NCBI RefSeq assembly: GCF_004797125.1
Contig: NZ_CP038810.1
Location: forward strand, 992,001 to 1,056,000
Direction: 5' to 3'
From: Flavobacterium sangjuense
Lineage (GTDB): Bacteria; Bacteroidota; Bacteroidia; Flavobacteriales; Flavobacteriaceae
DNA length: 64,000 bases
Part shown: positions 8,675 to 15,432 of the stretch, one piece after another
How the letters are laid out: each line of letters begins with the position of its first letter
How positions within the stretch are numbered: the first letter of the stretch is position 1
Made by a program: the position numbers and the translations under genes
Notes under the pieces: model-generated
What the model saw: the letters and a program-made list of their open reading frames with translations, nothing else
What the model was told of the DNA's origin: nothing
The model's database searches: none

Positions 8675-9079
8675 ATGAAGAGAAGTATTCTTTTAGGTTT
8701 GATAGTGCTGCTTTTTGGTTGTAACAGCAATTCGGTTGAAAAGCCTGAAAACCTTATTGACAAAGACAAAATGGTTGCTATTTTATATGATATATCCTTA
8801 TTGGAAGCAATCAAATCACAAAATATCAATGGTGGTCTGACTGCGAAAATGGGCAACGATTATATTTATAAAAAGTATAAAATCGATAGCATTCAATTTG
8901 CAAAAAGCAATAAATATTATGCTTCCGATATAGAGGAATACAAAAAAATAATTGAAAAGGTTAAAGAAAAACTGAGTGCAGAAACAGTAAAAGTTGAAGC
9001 CGAAATGAGGAAAAATGGCCAGGCTGTTCCGCCAAATCCAAACAGTACTTTAAATTCGGATACGCCGCAAGTACAATAA
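8675..9079 (+). CDS. DUF4296 domain lipoprotein
   Basis: A 134-residue lipoprotein. Start chosen at ATG 8675 because it gives a standard lipoprotein signal (MKRSILLGLIVLLFGC, lipobox FGC) ten bases after the pyrC stop; the frame extends upstream into pyrC without use. The core (KDKMVAILYDISLLEAI, then YIYKKYKIDSIQFAKSNKYYA) is the helical DUF4296 domain, function unknown and largely limited to Bacteroidetes. The C-terminal tail is Pro/Asn-rich. It ends one base before the convergent SDR gene, with no terminator between. Confidence 0.85.
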   Translation: MKRSILLGLIVLLFGCNSNSVEKPENLIDKDKMVAILYDISLLEAIKSQNINGGLTAKMGNDYIYKKYKIDSIQFAKSNKYYASDIEEYKKIIEKVKEKLSAETVKVEAEMRKNGQAVPPNPNSTLNSDTPQVQ

Positions 9080-10105
9080 TTACTTCTGCAGAGAAAAAAT
9101 TTCTTCAATCACTTTATCAATGCTTTGGAATTCAAAATTCAAAGCATTTTTTATTTTATGGCTATCGTATTTGTCTACCGTATGAATAGTTGTTGCGGCA
9201 TGTTTTGACAGTTTTCTTTTGGTTCTGAAAAAAGTATTCATAAACCAATCTATTCGCCATAAAATAGCTGTCATCCATGGTTTTGCATAGAAAGTAGGTT
9301 TGGGTTTAGCTCCGCTCCGTTCGGCTCCGCCTCGGGTGTTTAGATTTTGAGCAATAGTATTGATTATTTTTTGATAACTCATACTCTCGGAAACAAGACA
9401 AAAACGTTCACCAACAATGGTACTTTTCATCAGTTGAATCATAGCTGAAACCACATCTTTTACACCAACATATCCTGTTTCACCTAGCGTGTAGAAATTT
9501 AGTCCGTTTTTGACTTTAGTAAAAATTTCACCACTTCCTTCATCCCAAATAGTTGCGCCTAAAATCACGCCTGGATTTACCATTACAATTTGTAAACCTT
9601 CTTGTTGTGCTCGCCAAACTTCCATTTCTGCGCCGTATTTTGAAATGGCATAATCGCTGTGATAGGCTTCAGGATTCCATTCGGTTTCTTCGTCAATTGG
9701 AATTTCGCTTGACGCAACATTTCCAAAAGCGGCTATAGAGCTTACTTGACATAGTTTTTTGATTTGGTATGCGAGGCAGAAATTAACAATATTGGCAGTT
9801 CCTTCTATGTTTATTTTGCGCAGTTTTTCTTCATCATCCGGGTCAAATGAAATTAAACCCGCGCAATGATACACATAATCAATATTCTGAAAAGCAACTT
9901 CTAACGAAGGAATATCAGTAATATCGGCAGCAACCCAATCAATTTTGGGGAATAAATGTTCCTTTTGATATAACTTAAAAAGCGACTTTGTTTTTTCGAT
10001 AGAGTTAGGGTGTCTGTAGATTGCCCGAATTGAATCTTCATTTTCAACCAAATGAAGAAGCAAATGTGCTCCGACTAAACCTGTTCCGCCTGTTACTAAT
10101 ATCAT
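9080..10105 (-). CDS. NAD-dependent epimerase/dehydratase (extended SDR)
   Basis: A 341-residue extended short-chain dehydrogenase. The dinucleotide site is VTGGTGLVGAHLL (residues 4-16), VYHCAGLISF follows, and the catalytic pair is YAISK near residue 152. The family covers sugar-nucleotide epimerases and 3-beta-hydroxysteroid or dihydroflavonol-type reductases; the substrate here is not determinable. Residues about 257-265 (RGGAERSGA) are encoded by a GC-rich block at 9310-9336 unlike the rest of the gene and look like a short in-frame insertion in a surface loop. Confidence 0.85.
   Translation of the reverse strand: MILVTGGTGLVGAHLLLHLVENEDSIRAIYRHPNSIEKTKSLFKLYQKEHLFPKIDWVAADITDIPSLEVAFQNIDYVYHCAGLISFDPDDEEKLRKINIEGTANIVNFCLAYQIKKLCQVSSIAAFGNVASSEIPIDEETEWNPEAYHSDYAISKYGAEMEVWRAQQEGLQIVMVNPGVILGATIWDEGSGEIFTKVKNGLNFYTLGETGYVGVKDVVSAMIQLMKSTIVGERFCLVSESMSYQKIINTIAQNLNTRGGAERSGAKPKPTFYAKPWMTAILWRIDWFMNTFFRTKRKLSKHAATTIHTVDKYDSHKIKNALNFEFQSIDKVIEEIFSLQK
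9309..9336. repeat. GC-rich in-frame insertion inside the SDR gene
   Basis: A block of about 28 bases built from CTCCG/CGGAG words, far richer in G+C than the flanking gene. It encodes RGGAERSGA on the minus strand without breaking the frame. It resembles short dispersed palindromic elements rather than normal coding sequence. Confidence 0.5.
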
Positions 10106-10107
10106 AA

Positions 10108-10180
10108 TGCGAATTTACAAATTACGAATTACGAATTACGAATTATTGATGCCAAATAACCGAATAACCGAATAACCAAA
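10108..10180. repeat. Short tandem repeats ahead of tyrS
   Basis: Two simple arrays lie in the gap: repeats of the 8-mer ACGAATTA at about 10118-10145, and about three of the 8-mer ATAACCGA at about 10156-10177. They look like slippage-prone filler; no coding or regulatory role is evident. Confidence 0.6.
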
Positions 10181-10193
10181 TCAACAATTATTT

Positions 10194-10201
10194 TATCTTT
10201 G
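10194..10201 (+). promoter_or_regulatory. -7 promoter element of tyrS
   Basis: TATCTTTG matches TAnnTTTG, 18 bases before the ATG. The leader would be about 12 bases. Confidence 0.6.
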
Positions 10202-10218
10202 CGCAAATTGATTTTAAA

Positions 10219-11520
10219 ATGAAGAATCTTGTCGAAGAATTAAAATGGCGTGGACTTTACCACGACAGCATGCCCGGAACCGAAGAACAATTGCTTAAGG
10301 AAGCCACGACCGCTTATATTGGTTTTGATCCGACAGCTGATTCGTTGCATATTGGAAGCATGGTGCAAATCATTTTACTCTTGCATTTGAAAAATTTTGG
10401 ACACAAACCAATTGCTTTGGTTGGTGGTGCGACTGGAATGATTGGTGATCCTTCAGGAAAATCGGATGAGCGTAATTTGCTTACGGAAGACCAATTGGCG
10501 AAGAATGTTGCCGGAATCAAAAGTGTTCTTTCAAGATTTTTGGATTTTAATGAGACTGGAGCAAATGCGCCGGTTATGGTGAACAACTACGATTGGATGA
10601 AGTCATTTTCGTTTATCGATTTTGCACGTGAAGTTGGAAAACGAATCACTGTTAATTATATGATGGCGAAAGATTCGGTAAAGAAACGTTTGTCGGGAGA
10701 AGCCGGTGACGGAATGTCGTTTACGGAGTTTACCTACCAACTGATTCAGGGTTACGATTTTTATCATTTGCACAAGCATTACAATTGCGTGTTGCAAATG
10801 GGCGGTTCTGACCAATGGGGAAATATCACGACAGGAACGGAATTGGTTCGCAGAATGAACCCGAATACAGAAGCAAAAGCTTTTGCTTTGACTACACCTT
10901 TAATTACGAAAGCCGATGGTTCTAAATTTGGAAAATCAGAAGGCGGAAACATTTGGCTTGATGCCGATAAAACTTCGGTTTATAAGTTCTACCAATTTTG
11001 GTTAAACACTTCGGATGAAGATTCGGAGAAATACATAAAGATTTTCACTTTTTTAGATAAAAATGTTATTGATACTTTGATTGCTGAACATAAAGAAGCG
11101 GCGCATTTGCGAGTATTGCAAAGGAAACTAGCTGAAGAAGTTACGATTTTAGTTCATGGAAAAGCAGAATTAGAAAAAGCGATTCAGGCTTCGAATATTT
11201 TGTTTGGAAATGCTACGGCTGACGATTTGAAACAATTGGATGAAGCTACTTTTTTGGAGGTTTTTGATGGTGTTCCGCAAGCGGAAATTTCAAAAGATGT
11301 TATTTCTAACGGAATCAATATTGTTGATGTGTTGAATGAGAAATCAGGATTTTTGAAATCAAATGGTGAAGCGAGACGCGCTTTGGCAGAGAATTCGATT
11401 TCGGTAAATAAGGAAAAAGTTACTGAAGAATTTCAGTTGACTACAAAAGATTTGATTAACAATCAGTTTGTTTTACTACAACGCGGAAAGAAAAATTATT
11501 TTGTGATTAGGGTTAGATAA
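10219..11520 (+). CDS. tyrS: Tyrosine--tRNA ligase
   Basis: A 433-residue class I aminoacyl-tRNA synthetase of the bacterial TyrRS type. The Rossmann domain carries the HIGH-type HIGS at residues 44-47 and the KMSKS-type KFGKS at 236-240. Tyrosine-recognition segments are seen in [18 protein letters not shown] and [16 protein letters not shown]-terminal S4-like RNA-binding domain ([19 protein letters not shown]) ends the protein. Its last 8 bases overlap the convergent LuxE-like gene. No terminator separates them. Confidence 0.97.
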   Translation: MKNLVEELKWRGLYHDSMPGTEEQLLKEATTAYIGFDPTADSLHIGSMVQIILLLHLKNFGHKPIALVGGATGMIGDPSGKSDERNLLTEDQLAKNVAGIKSVLSRFLDFNETGANAPVMVNNYDWMKSFSFIDFAREVGKRITVNYMMAKDSVKKRLSGEAGDGMSFTEFTYQLIQGYDFYHLHKHYNCVLQMGGSDQWGNITTGTELVRRMNPNTEAKAFALTTPLITKADGSKFGKSEGGNIWLDADKTSVYKFYQFWLNTSDEDSEKYIKIFTFLDKNVIDTLIAEHKEAAHLRVLQRKLAEEVTILVHGKAELEKAIQASNILFGNATADDLKQLDEATFLEVFDGVPQAEISKDVISNGINIVDVLNEKSGFLKSNGEARRALAENSISVNKEKVTEEFQLTTKDLINNQFVLLQRGKKNYFVIRVR

Positions 11521-12493
11521 CCATCAAGTTGCAACCACGAATATCAGAATTATCAAAACGTCCCAATACTTCGAACGAATTATTGGGATATTTTTTGCCC
11601 AAATCCTGAGTGGCAATAAACGAGCACGAATTGATATTGGCCAAATCAATTATGTTTATTCCGCCGGTCTTTCCATAATCTACATAAGTCAGCGCGTCTT
11701 CGGTATCACGAATTTGGATTTGCATCCAAGCGGGACATTCGAAAATTCCGTCACCTAAAGAATACGCTTGTGATAAAAGCTCAGTCATTCCATATTCGGA
11801 ATGAATATTTTGAACTCCAAAACCATGACACAGAATTTCATGTAATTCTTCGCGTATCATTTCTTTGCGTTTGCCTTTCATGCCACCGGTTTCCATAATT
11901 ATGGTGTTTTTTAATTGGAAACTTTGTTTCTCAATCAAATCTAATAAAGCATATGTAACTCCGATTAGAATTACATTTTGACCTGAATCATCTAACTCAA
12001 TAAGCTTTGTAATTAGTTCGTCATAATTATGCAAATAAAAGCCGCTGTGCTCATTGTTTGAAAGTTCAATCAAATCCTTTGCCATATAAATTAGAGACGA
12101 GCCAGAGCGCTCCAAATAGGATGGAAGCAAAGCTAAAACCGCATAATCTTCAATGTTTCCATAAAATTCTGAAAAGGCATTTCGATAACTTTGTTCGTAT
12201 AGCGAAACATCGGTAACTAAATGTTTGCTGGTAATCATTCCGGTAGTTCCACTACTGGTAAATGTTTCCTGAACAGTGTCCGTATTCGAAACCACATTAT
12301 GATTCTTAAAAAATTGAATAGGTAGAAATGGAATTTGCTGTAGCGATTTTACGGACTGTTTATCCACTTTCAGAAAATCGCAAAACTCCTGATAGACTAA
12401 GTTGTTTTCGTATTGAAAACGAAAAACCTTTAGTGCTATTTTTTCAAATTGCTTTTGAGAGGAAATGGTAAATATGTCTTGTGAATCTATCAA
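11513..12493 (-). CDS. LuxE-like acyl-protein synthetase/acyl transferase
   Basis: A 326-residue protein of the LuxE / acyl-protein synthetase group in the adenylate-forming superfamily. Diagnostic parts are [12 protein letters not shown], the nucleotide-binding loop [15 protein letters not shown] (about residues 83-97), [13 protein letters not shown] and [14 protein letters not shown]. LuxE activates a fatty acid and passes it to a reductase in bioluminescence, but stand-alone homologues are common in non-luminous Bacteroidetes and their substrate is unknown. No luxAB or luxC gene is nearby. The start is TTG at 12493. A perfect dyad lies at 12503-12523 between promoter and start. Confidence 0.8.
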   Translation of the reverse strand: MIDSQDIFTISSQKQFEKIALKVFRFQYENNLVYQEFCDFLKVDKQSVKSLQQIPFLPIQFFKNHNVVSNTDTVQETFTSSGTTGMITSKHLVTDVSLYEQSYRNAFSEFYGNIEDYAVLALLPSYLERSGSSLIYMAKDLIELSNNEHSGFYLHNYDELITKLIELDDSGQNVILIGVTYALLDLIEKQSFQLKNTIIMETGGMKGKRKEMIREELHEILCHGFGVQNIHSEYGMTELLSQAYSLGDGIFECPAWMQIQIRDTEDALTYVDYGKTGGINIIDLANINSCSFIATQDLGKKYPNNSFEVLGRFDNSDIRGCNLMVI

Positions 12494-12502
12494 ATTATAA
12501 AG

Positions 12503-12523
12503 GTTCTGAAACTAGTTCAGAAC
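12503..12523. promoter_or_regulatory. Dyad GTTCTGAA-N5-TTCAGAAC at the LuxE-like gene's transcript start
   Basis: Two 8-base arms are exact reverse complements around five bases. It begins 10 bases before the TTG start and overlaps the likely transcription start set by the -7 motif at 12528-12535. It could be an operator or a 5' mRNA hairpin. Confidence 0.5.
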
Positions 12524-12527
12524 GATG

Positions 12528-12535
12528 CAAAAGTA
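12528..12535 (-). promoter_or_regulatory. -7 promoter element of the LuxE-like gene
   Basis: The minus strand reads TACTTTTG, matching TAnnTTTG. Transcription would start near 12521, inside the dyad. Confidence 0.5.
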
Positions 12536-12545
12536 ATGAAAATAA

Positions 12546-12573
12546 AAAAGCCCTAACTTTCGTTAGAGCTTTT
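12546..12573 (-). terminator. Terminator of the T9SS gene at 12592
   Basis: Hairpin built from AGCCCTAAC and GTTAGAGCT with one mismatch, followed on the minus strand by a T run. Confidence 0.8.
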
Positions 12574-12591
12574 AAGTATATTGAATAGTAA

Positions 12592-13587
12592 TTATCTAAT
12601 AACTAATTTTCTTGAAGCAGTTTTTCCTTCTTCAGTAATTTTAACGATGTAAACACCAGCATTTAGTGAACTTACGTTAACTGTAGTGTCATTAGTAGAA
12701 GTGCTTAAAACTTTTTTACCTAATACATCATAAACAGCAACAGTTTTTTGAGCATTAGCAGAAGTTTCAATAAACAATGTTCCGTTAGTAACCGGGTTTG
12801 GATATACTCTTAAACCAGTGATAGCGTTTTGGTTAGTTCTTAATATATCTGAAGTTACATAAGCCCAAGTTGAACCTAATCTAATTTCGTCTATATCGAT
12901 ATTACCAGTTCCTGCAGCTGCAGTTCCAGCTTGTCTGATTGCAATACTCGCAAATTGAGCAGGTGCAGCAGTTGTTCCTGTTGCATTTGTTACAGTAGCA
13001 GCTGTTTCAGTTCCACCAATTGCAGGGTTTACCCATAAACTTGCAGTATTAGTTCCGAAATCAAATTTCACAACAATAAAATGAGTTGTAGTTATTGCTA
13101 AATCTCCTGCATATGTTGGGGTTGCAGTTCCACCAGCACCATTTAAAATTCCTAAATTAAAAGTCCCAGCAGCAGAACCATTTCTGATGTATACTCTTCC
13201 ATTGAAACCAGTAACACCTGTAGCTCCGGCAGTAGTAGCAAACATTAGAAAATAATTACCAACTGTATCGGTATTTAATGCTAATCCATCAGCATTTGGT
13301 AAATTAATTAAAGCTGAATAATAAGCTACACCAGTTAATGGTGCTGCAGAAGCAAGGTTAACATCTTCAGTGTTACCTGCGATAATTTGTGTTCTGTTAC
13401 CTTGAGAAGTCATTCCAGAGTAAGTAAGTGAACCGGCAGTAATAGTTTGTTGACCTGGAATTGCTCCACTATGCGTTACCCAACCGTTAGCATTTAACGA
13501 ACCTGTCCCCATAAATGGATCAGAAGCCTGAGCAAGTGAAAGAGATATTGTCAATATAGACAATGATAGAGTGTAAAGTTTTTTCAT
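12592..13587 (-). CDS. Secreted protein with T9SS type A sorting domain
   Basis: A 331-residue exported protein. The signal peptide (MKKLYTLSLSILTISLSLAQ) is followed by a Gly/Ala/Thr-rich beta-sandwich region (about residues 20-245). That region looks like the LamG- or CBM-like Bacteroidetes proteins with conserved SGAIPGQQ and YYSALINLPNA. The last 75 residues are a type A T9SS C-terminal domain (LRVYPNPV, DVLGKKVL, LNAGVYIVKI, KLVIR), which directs transport through the type IX system and attachment at the cell surface. Its sorting domain closely resembles that of the neighbouring 102-residue protein. The function of the cargo region is unknown. Confidence 0.85.
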   Translation of the reverse strand: MKKLYTLSLSILTISLSLAQASDPFMGTGSLNANGWVTHSGAIPGQQTITAGSLTYSGMTSQGNRTQIIAGNTEDVNLASAAPLTGVAYYSALINLPNADGLALNTDTVGNYFLMFATTAGATGVTGFNGRVYIRNGSAAGTFNLGILNGAGGTATPTYAGDLAITTTHFIVVKFDFGTNTASLWVNPAIGGTETAATVTNATGTTAAPAQFASIAIRQAGTAAAGTGNIDIDEIRLGSTWAYVTSDILRTNQNAITGLRVYPNPVTNGTLFIETSANAQKTVAVYDVLGKKVLSTSTNDTTVNVSSLNAGVYIVKITEEGKTASRKLVIR

Positions 13588-13609
13588 CTTTTATAAATTT
13601 ATTAGCTTA

Positions 13610-13617
13610 CAAATATA
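13610..13617 (-). promoter_or_regulatory. -7 promoter element of the T9SS gene at 12592
   Basis: The minus strand reads TATATTTG, matching TAnnTTTG, 23 bases before the start codon. Confidence 0.5.
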
Positions 13618-13690
13618 AGGACAAATTTTATTTATAAAAATAAAGAATGTAAAAAAATGATTAAAAAACGATTAATTTTCAGAAAGGCAA

Positions 13691-13999
13691 CTATCTGACA
13701 ATTAGTTTTCTGGTGGCAGTAGTTTCGCCTTCAGTAATTTTGATGATATAAACACCAGGTGGAATAGAAGCAATATTTAACTCGCGGGATGATACAGTAG
13801 TTTGTAAAACTTTTTTTCCCAATACATCAAATATTGAAATATCTTTATCCAAAGAAGTTTTTGAAGTAATATATATTTTACCATTACTCACAGGATTTGG
13901 ATAAAATCCTAAAGATTCGCTAGGCTGTTTTCCTTCTTGGGCAAAGCCTGCAAGAGAAAACATTAGGAATGCGATTATTATAAAGTAATTTTTTTTCAT
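13691..13999 (-). CDS. Minimal T9SS protein: signal peptide plus sorting domain only
   Basis: A 102-residue protein made of a signal peptide (MKKNYFIIIAFLMFSLAGFAQ), about nine linker residues and a complete type A T9SS sorting domain (LGFYPNPVSNGKIYI, IFDVLGKKVLQ, PPGVYIIKI, RKLIVR). There is no separate cargo domain, whereas usual T9SS substrates carry one of 100 residues or more. It has its own TATATTTG promoter at 14019-14026, an argument against it being only a remnant. It may be a small surface peptide, a decoy for the sorting machinery, or the relic of a larger neighbour. Confidence 0.8.
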   Translation of the reverse strand: MKKNYFIIIAFLMFSLAGFAQEGKQPSESLGFYPNPVSNGKIYITSKTSLDKDISIFDVLGKKVLQTTVSSRELNIASIPPGVYIIKITEGETTATRKLIVR

Positions 14000-14018
14000 G
14001 ACTTCAATTTGGTTACAA

Positions 14019-14026
14019 CAAATATA
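14019..14026 (-). promoter_or_regulatory. -7 promoter element of the minimal T9SS gene
   Basis: The minus strand reads TATATTTG, matching TAnnTTTG, 20 bases before the start codon. Confidence 0.5.
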
Positions 14027-14052
14027 TAAAATTTATTTCAAATAGTGTACCA

Positions 14053-14095
14053 AAAAAAATCCCTTAATCCGAGTTAATGGATTAAAGGATTTTTT
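14053..14095 (-). terminator. Terminator of the beta-helix lipoprotein gene
   Basis: A long stem: AAATCC and TTAATCC pair with GGATTAA and GGATTT across one unpaired base per side, followed by a T run on the minus strand. Confidence 0.8.
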
Positions 14096-14112
14096 AAACA
14101 TTTTTTAGTTTT

Positions 14113-15273
14113 TTATGGAACTAAGTTTGTCCCATTAACGGTTGTCCATATTCCTGTAGATATACTAGCTCCTGTAGCACTATCACTTGTAATATATTGT
14201 CCGGTTGGAAATGAAACGCTCAGACTTCCGGCACCTAAGTACTGAGAAGTTCCGTCATTAATTTTCACCGCATTAATTTTTATTTTATTTCCGTTAACCT
14301 GATCGGTATTAGTTGCTGCGTCTTGAATTCTAACACTAGTTGAATTAGCCGTAGTATATCCGGAGATTACGATATTTGAAAAATCACCATTACCTTGTTT
14401 TTTGAATTGGATGGCATCATATTCAGCTGCTGAAGATCCGCCTTCTGTTACAGTTCCTGCAGCTCTGATTAAAGTAATGTTTGAAATTACCGGCCAAAAA
14501 GCGTTATTGTTATTTGAAGCTTCGATTTCCATTCCGAAATTACCTGTTCCTGTTTGATATGCATACCAGTTAGAATTGTTTTGACCTTTCCATCCATCTT
14601 GCCAGTCGAAAGAATCGTCATAATTTCCATAAGAAATCAAATTTGTAGCGCTAACAGTTCCACCGTAGAACTCATAACCATCATCAGCACCTTTGTAAGA
14701 AACTAAATGGTCTAAAGTAGTTCCGGATCCAACAGAATAGAATGAAAAACCATTCATTTCACTTGTACCATCAGTAATCTTTTTACCAGCGTATTCAACT
14801 CTTACATAACGTAAAGTTCCGCCGTTGTGTGTTGGATTTGTTCCACCATATGATAGATTTAATCCATCTTCAGAGGTTTTTACAGTCACACCACCAGCAC
14901 CATTGATAGGAGCATCTCCATAAATGATAATTCCACCCCAAGAACCCGGAGTAGCTGAAGGTTCTGTCAATACAATTGGTTGAGCAGCTGTTCCGTTCAT
15001 GATTAATTTTCCGCCATTTTTAACTACGATAGCATCCACGCCATTAGCAGCATTAGCTGTGATAGTCGAACCTGCATCAAAAGTTACTGTAACGCCGTTT
15101 TCAATTGTTACGATTCCGTTTAAGGTATAATTACCAAAAGCATATGTTTTATTAGTAGTTATTGCTCCCGTTAATTCTCCTTCTACCGGTAGAATAGTTC
15201 CTTCATCATCATCAGATGAACAGCCAACAAATAATGTTGATAAAATAGCAAGACTTAAGAATAAATTTTTCAT
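14113..15273 (-). CDS. Surface lipoprotein with beta-helix-like repeats, beside a TonB receptor
   Basis: A 386-residue lipoprotein. Start chosen at ATG 15273, giving MKNLFLSLAILSTLFVGC with lipobox VGC and then an acidic SSDDDEG, a pattern typical of surface-exported lipoproteins in this phylum. The rest (GELTGAITTNKTYAFGNYTLNGIVTIENGVTVTF..., GGKLIMNGTAAQPIVLT, SWGGIIIYG) has the spaced hydrophobic and Asn/Gly pattern of a right-handed parallel beta-helix. No catalytic motif is obvious. It follows the TonB receptor gene on the same strand with its own promoter motif, so a role as the receptor's surface partner is an inference. Confidence 0.75.
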   Translation of the reverse strand: MKNLFLSLAILSTLFVGCSSDDDEGTILPVEGELTGAITTNKTYAFGNYTLNGIVTIENGVTVTFDAGSTITANAANGVDAIVVKNGGKLIMNGTAAQPIVLTEPSATPGSWGGIIIYGDAPINGAGGVTVKTSEDGLNLSYGGTNPTHNGGTLRYVRVEYAGKKITDGTSEMNGFSFYSVGSGTTLDHLVSYKGADDGYEFYGGTVSATNLISYGNYDDSFDWQDGWKGQNNSNWYAYQTGTGNFGMEIEASNNNNAFWPVISNITLIRAAGTVTEGGSSAAEYDAIQFKKQGNGDFSNIVISGYTTANSTSVRIQDAATNTDQVNGNKIKINAVKINDGTSQYLGAGSLSVSFPTGQYITSDSATGASISTGIWTTVNGTNLVP

Positions 15274-15300
15274 GTTTAATTGTGTTTTAAATTGTTTTGA

Positions 15301-15308
15301 CAAAACTA
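15301..15308 (-). promoter_or_regulatory. -7 promoter element of the beta-helix lipoprotein
   Basis: The minus strand reads TAGTTTTG, matching TAnnTTTG. It supports the start at 15273 over the upstream ATG at 15342. Confidence 0.45.
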
Positions 15309-15401
15309 ATTCGAGTGTGTTTTTTAAACGTTTGCTTATCATTATATAAAAGTTATCGCTTAATTATTTAATTGTAAAATCAATGTTTCTTAATTATAAA
15401 C

Positions 15402-15425
15402 AAAAGAGCTCCTAAGAGCTCTTTT
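15402..15425. terminator. Terminator of the TonB receptor gene
   Basis: AAGAGCTC and GAGCTCTT pair around CTAA, with A and T runs on the two sides; it lies just beyond the stop of the minus-strand receptor gene. Confidence 0.85.
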
Positions 15426-15432
15426 TATTTTT

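Noticed and set aside
11513..12493. A bioluminescence (lux) locus
   Set aside because: Only a LuxE-like protein is present. Neighbours are tyrS and a T9SS protein, with no luciferase or fatty-acid reductase gene.
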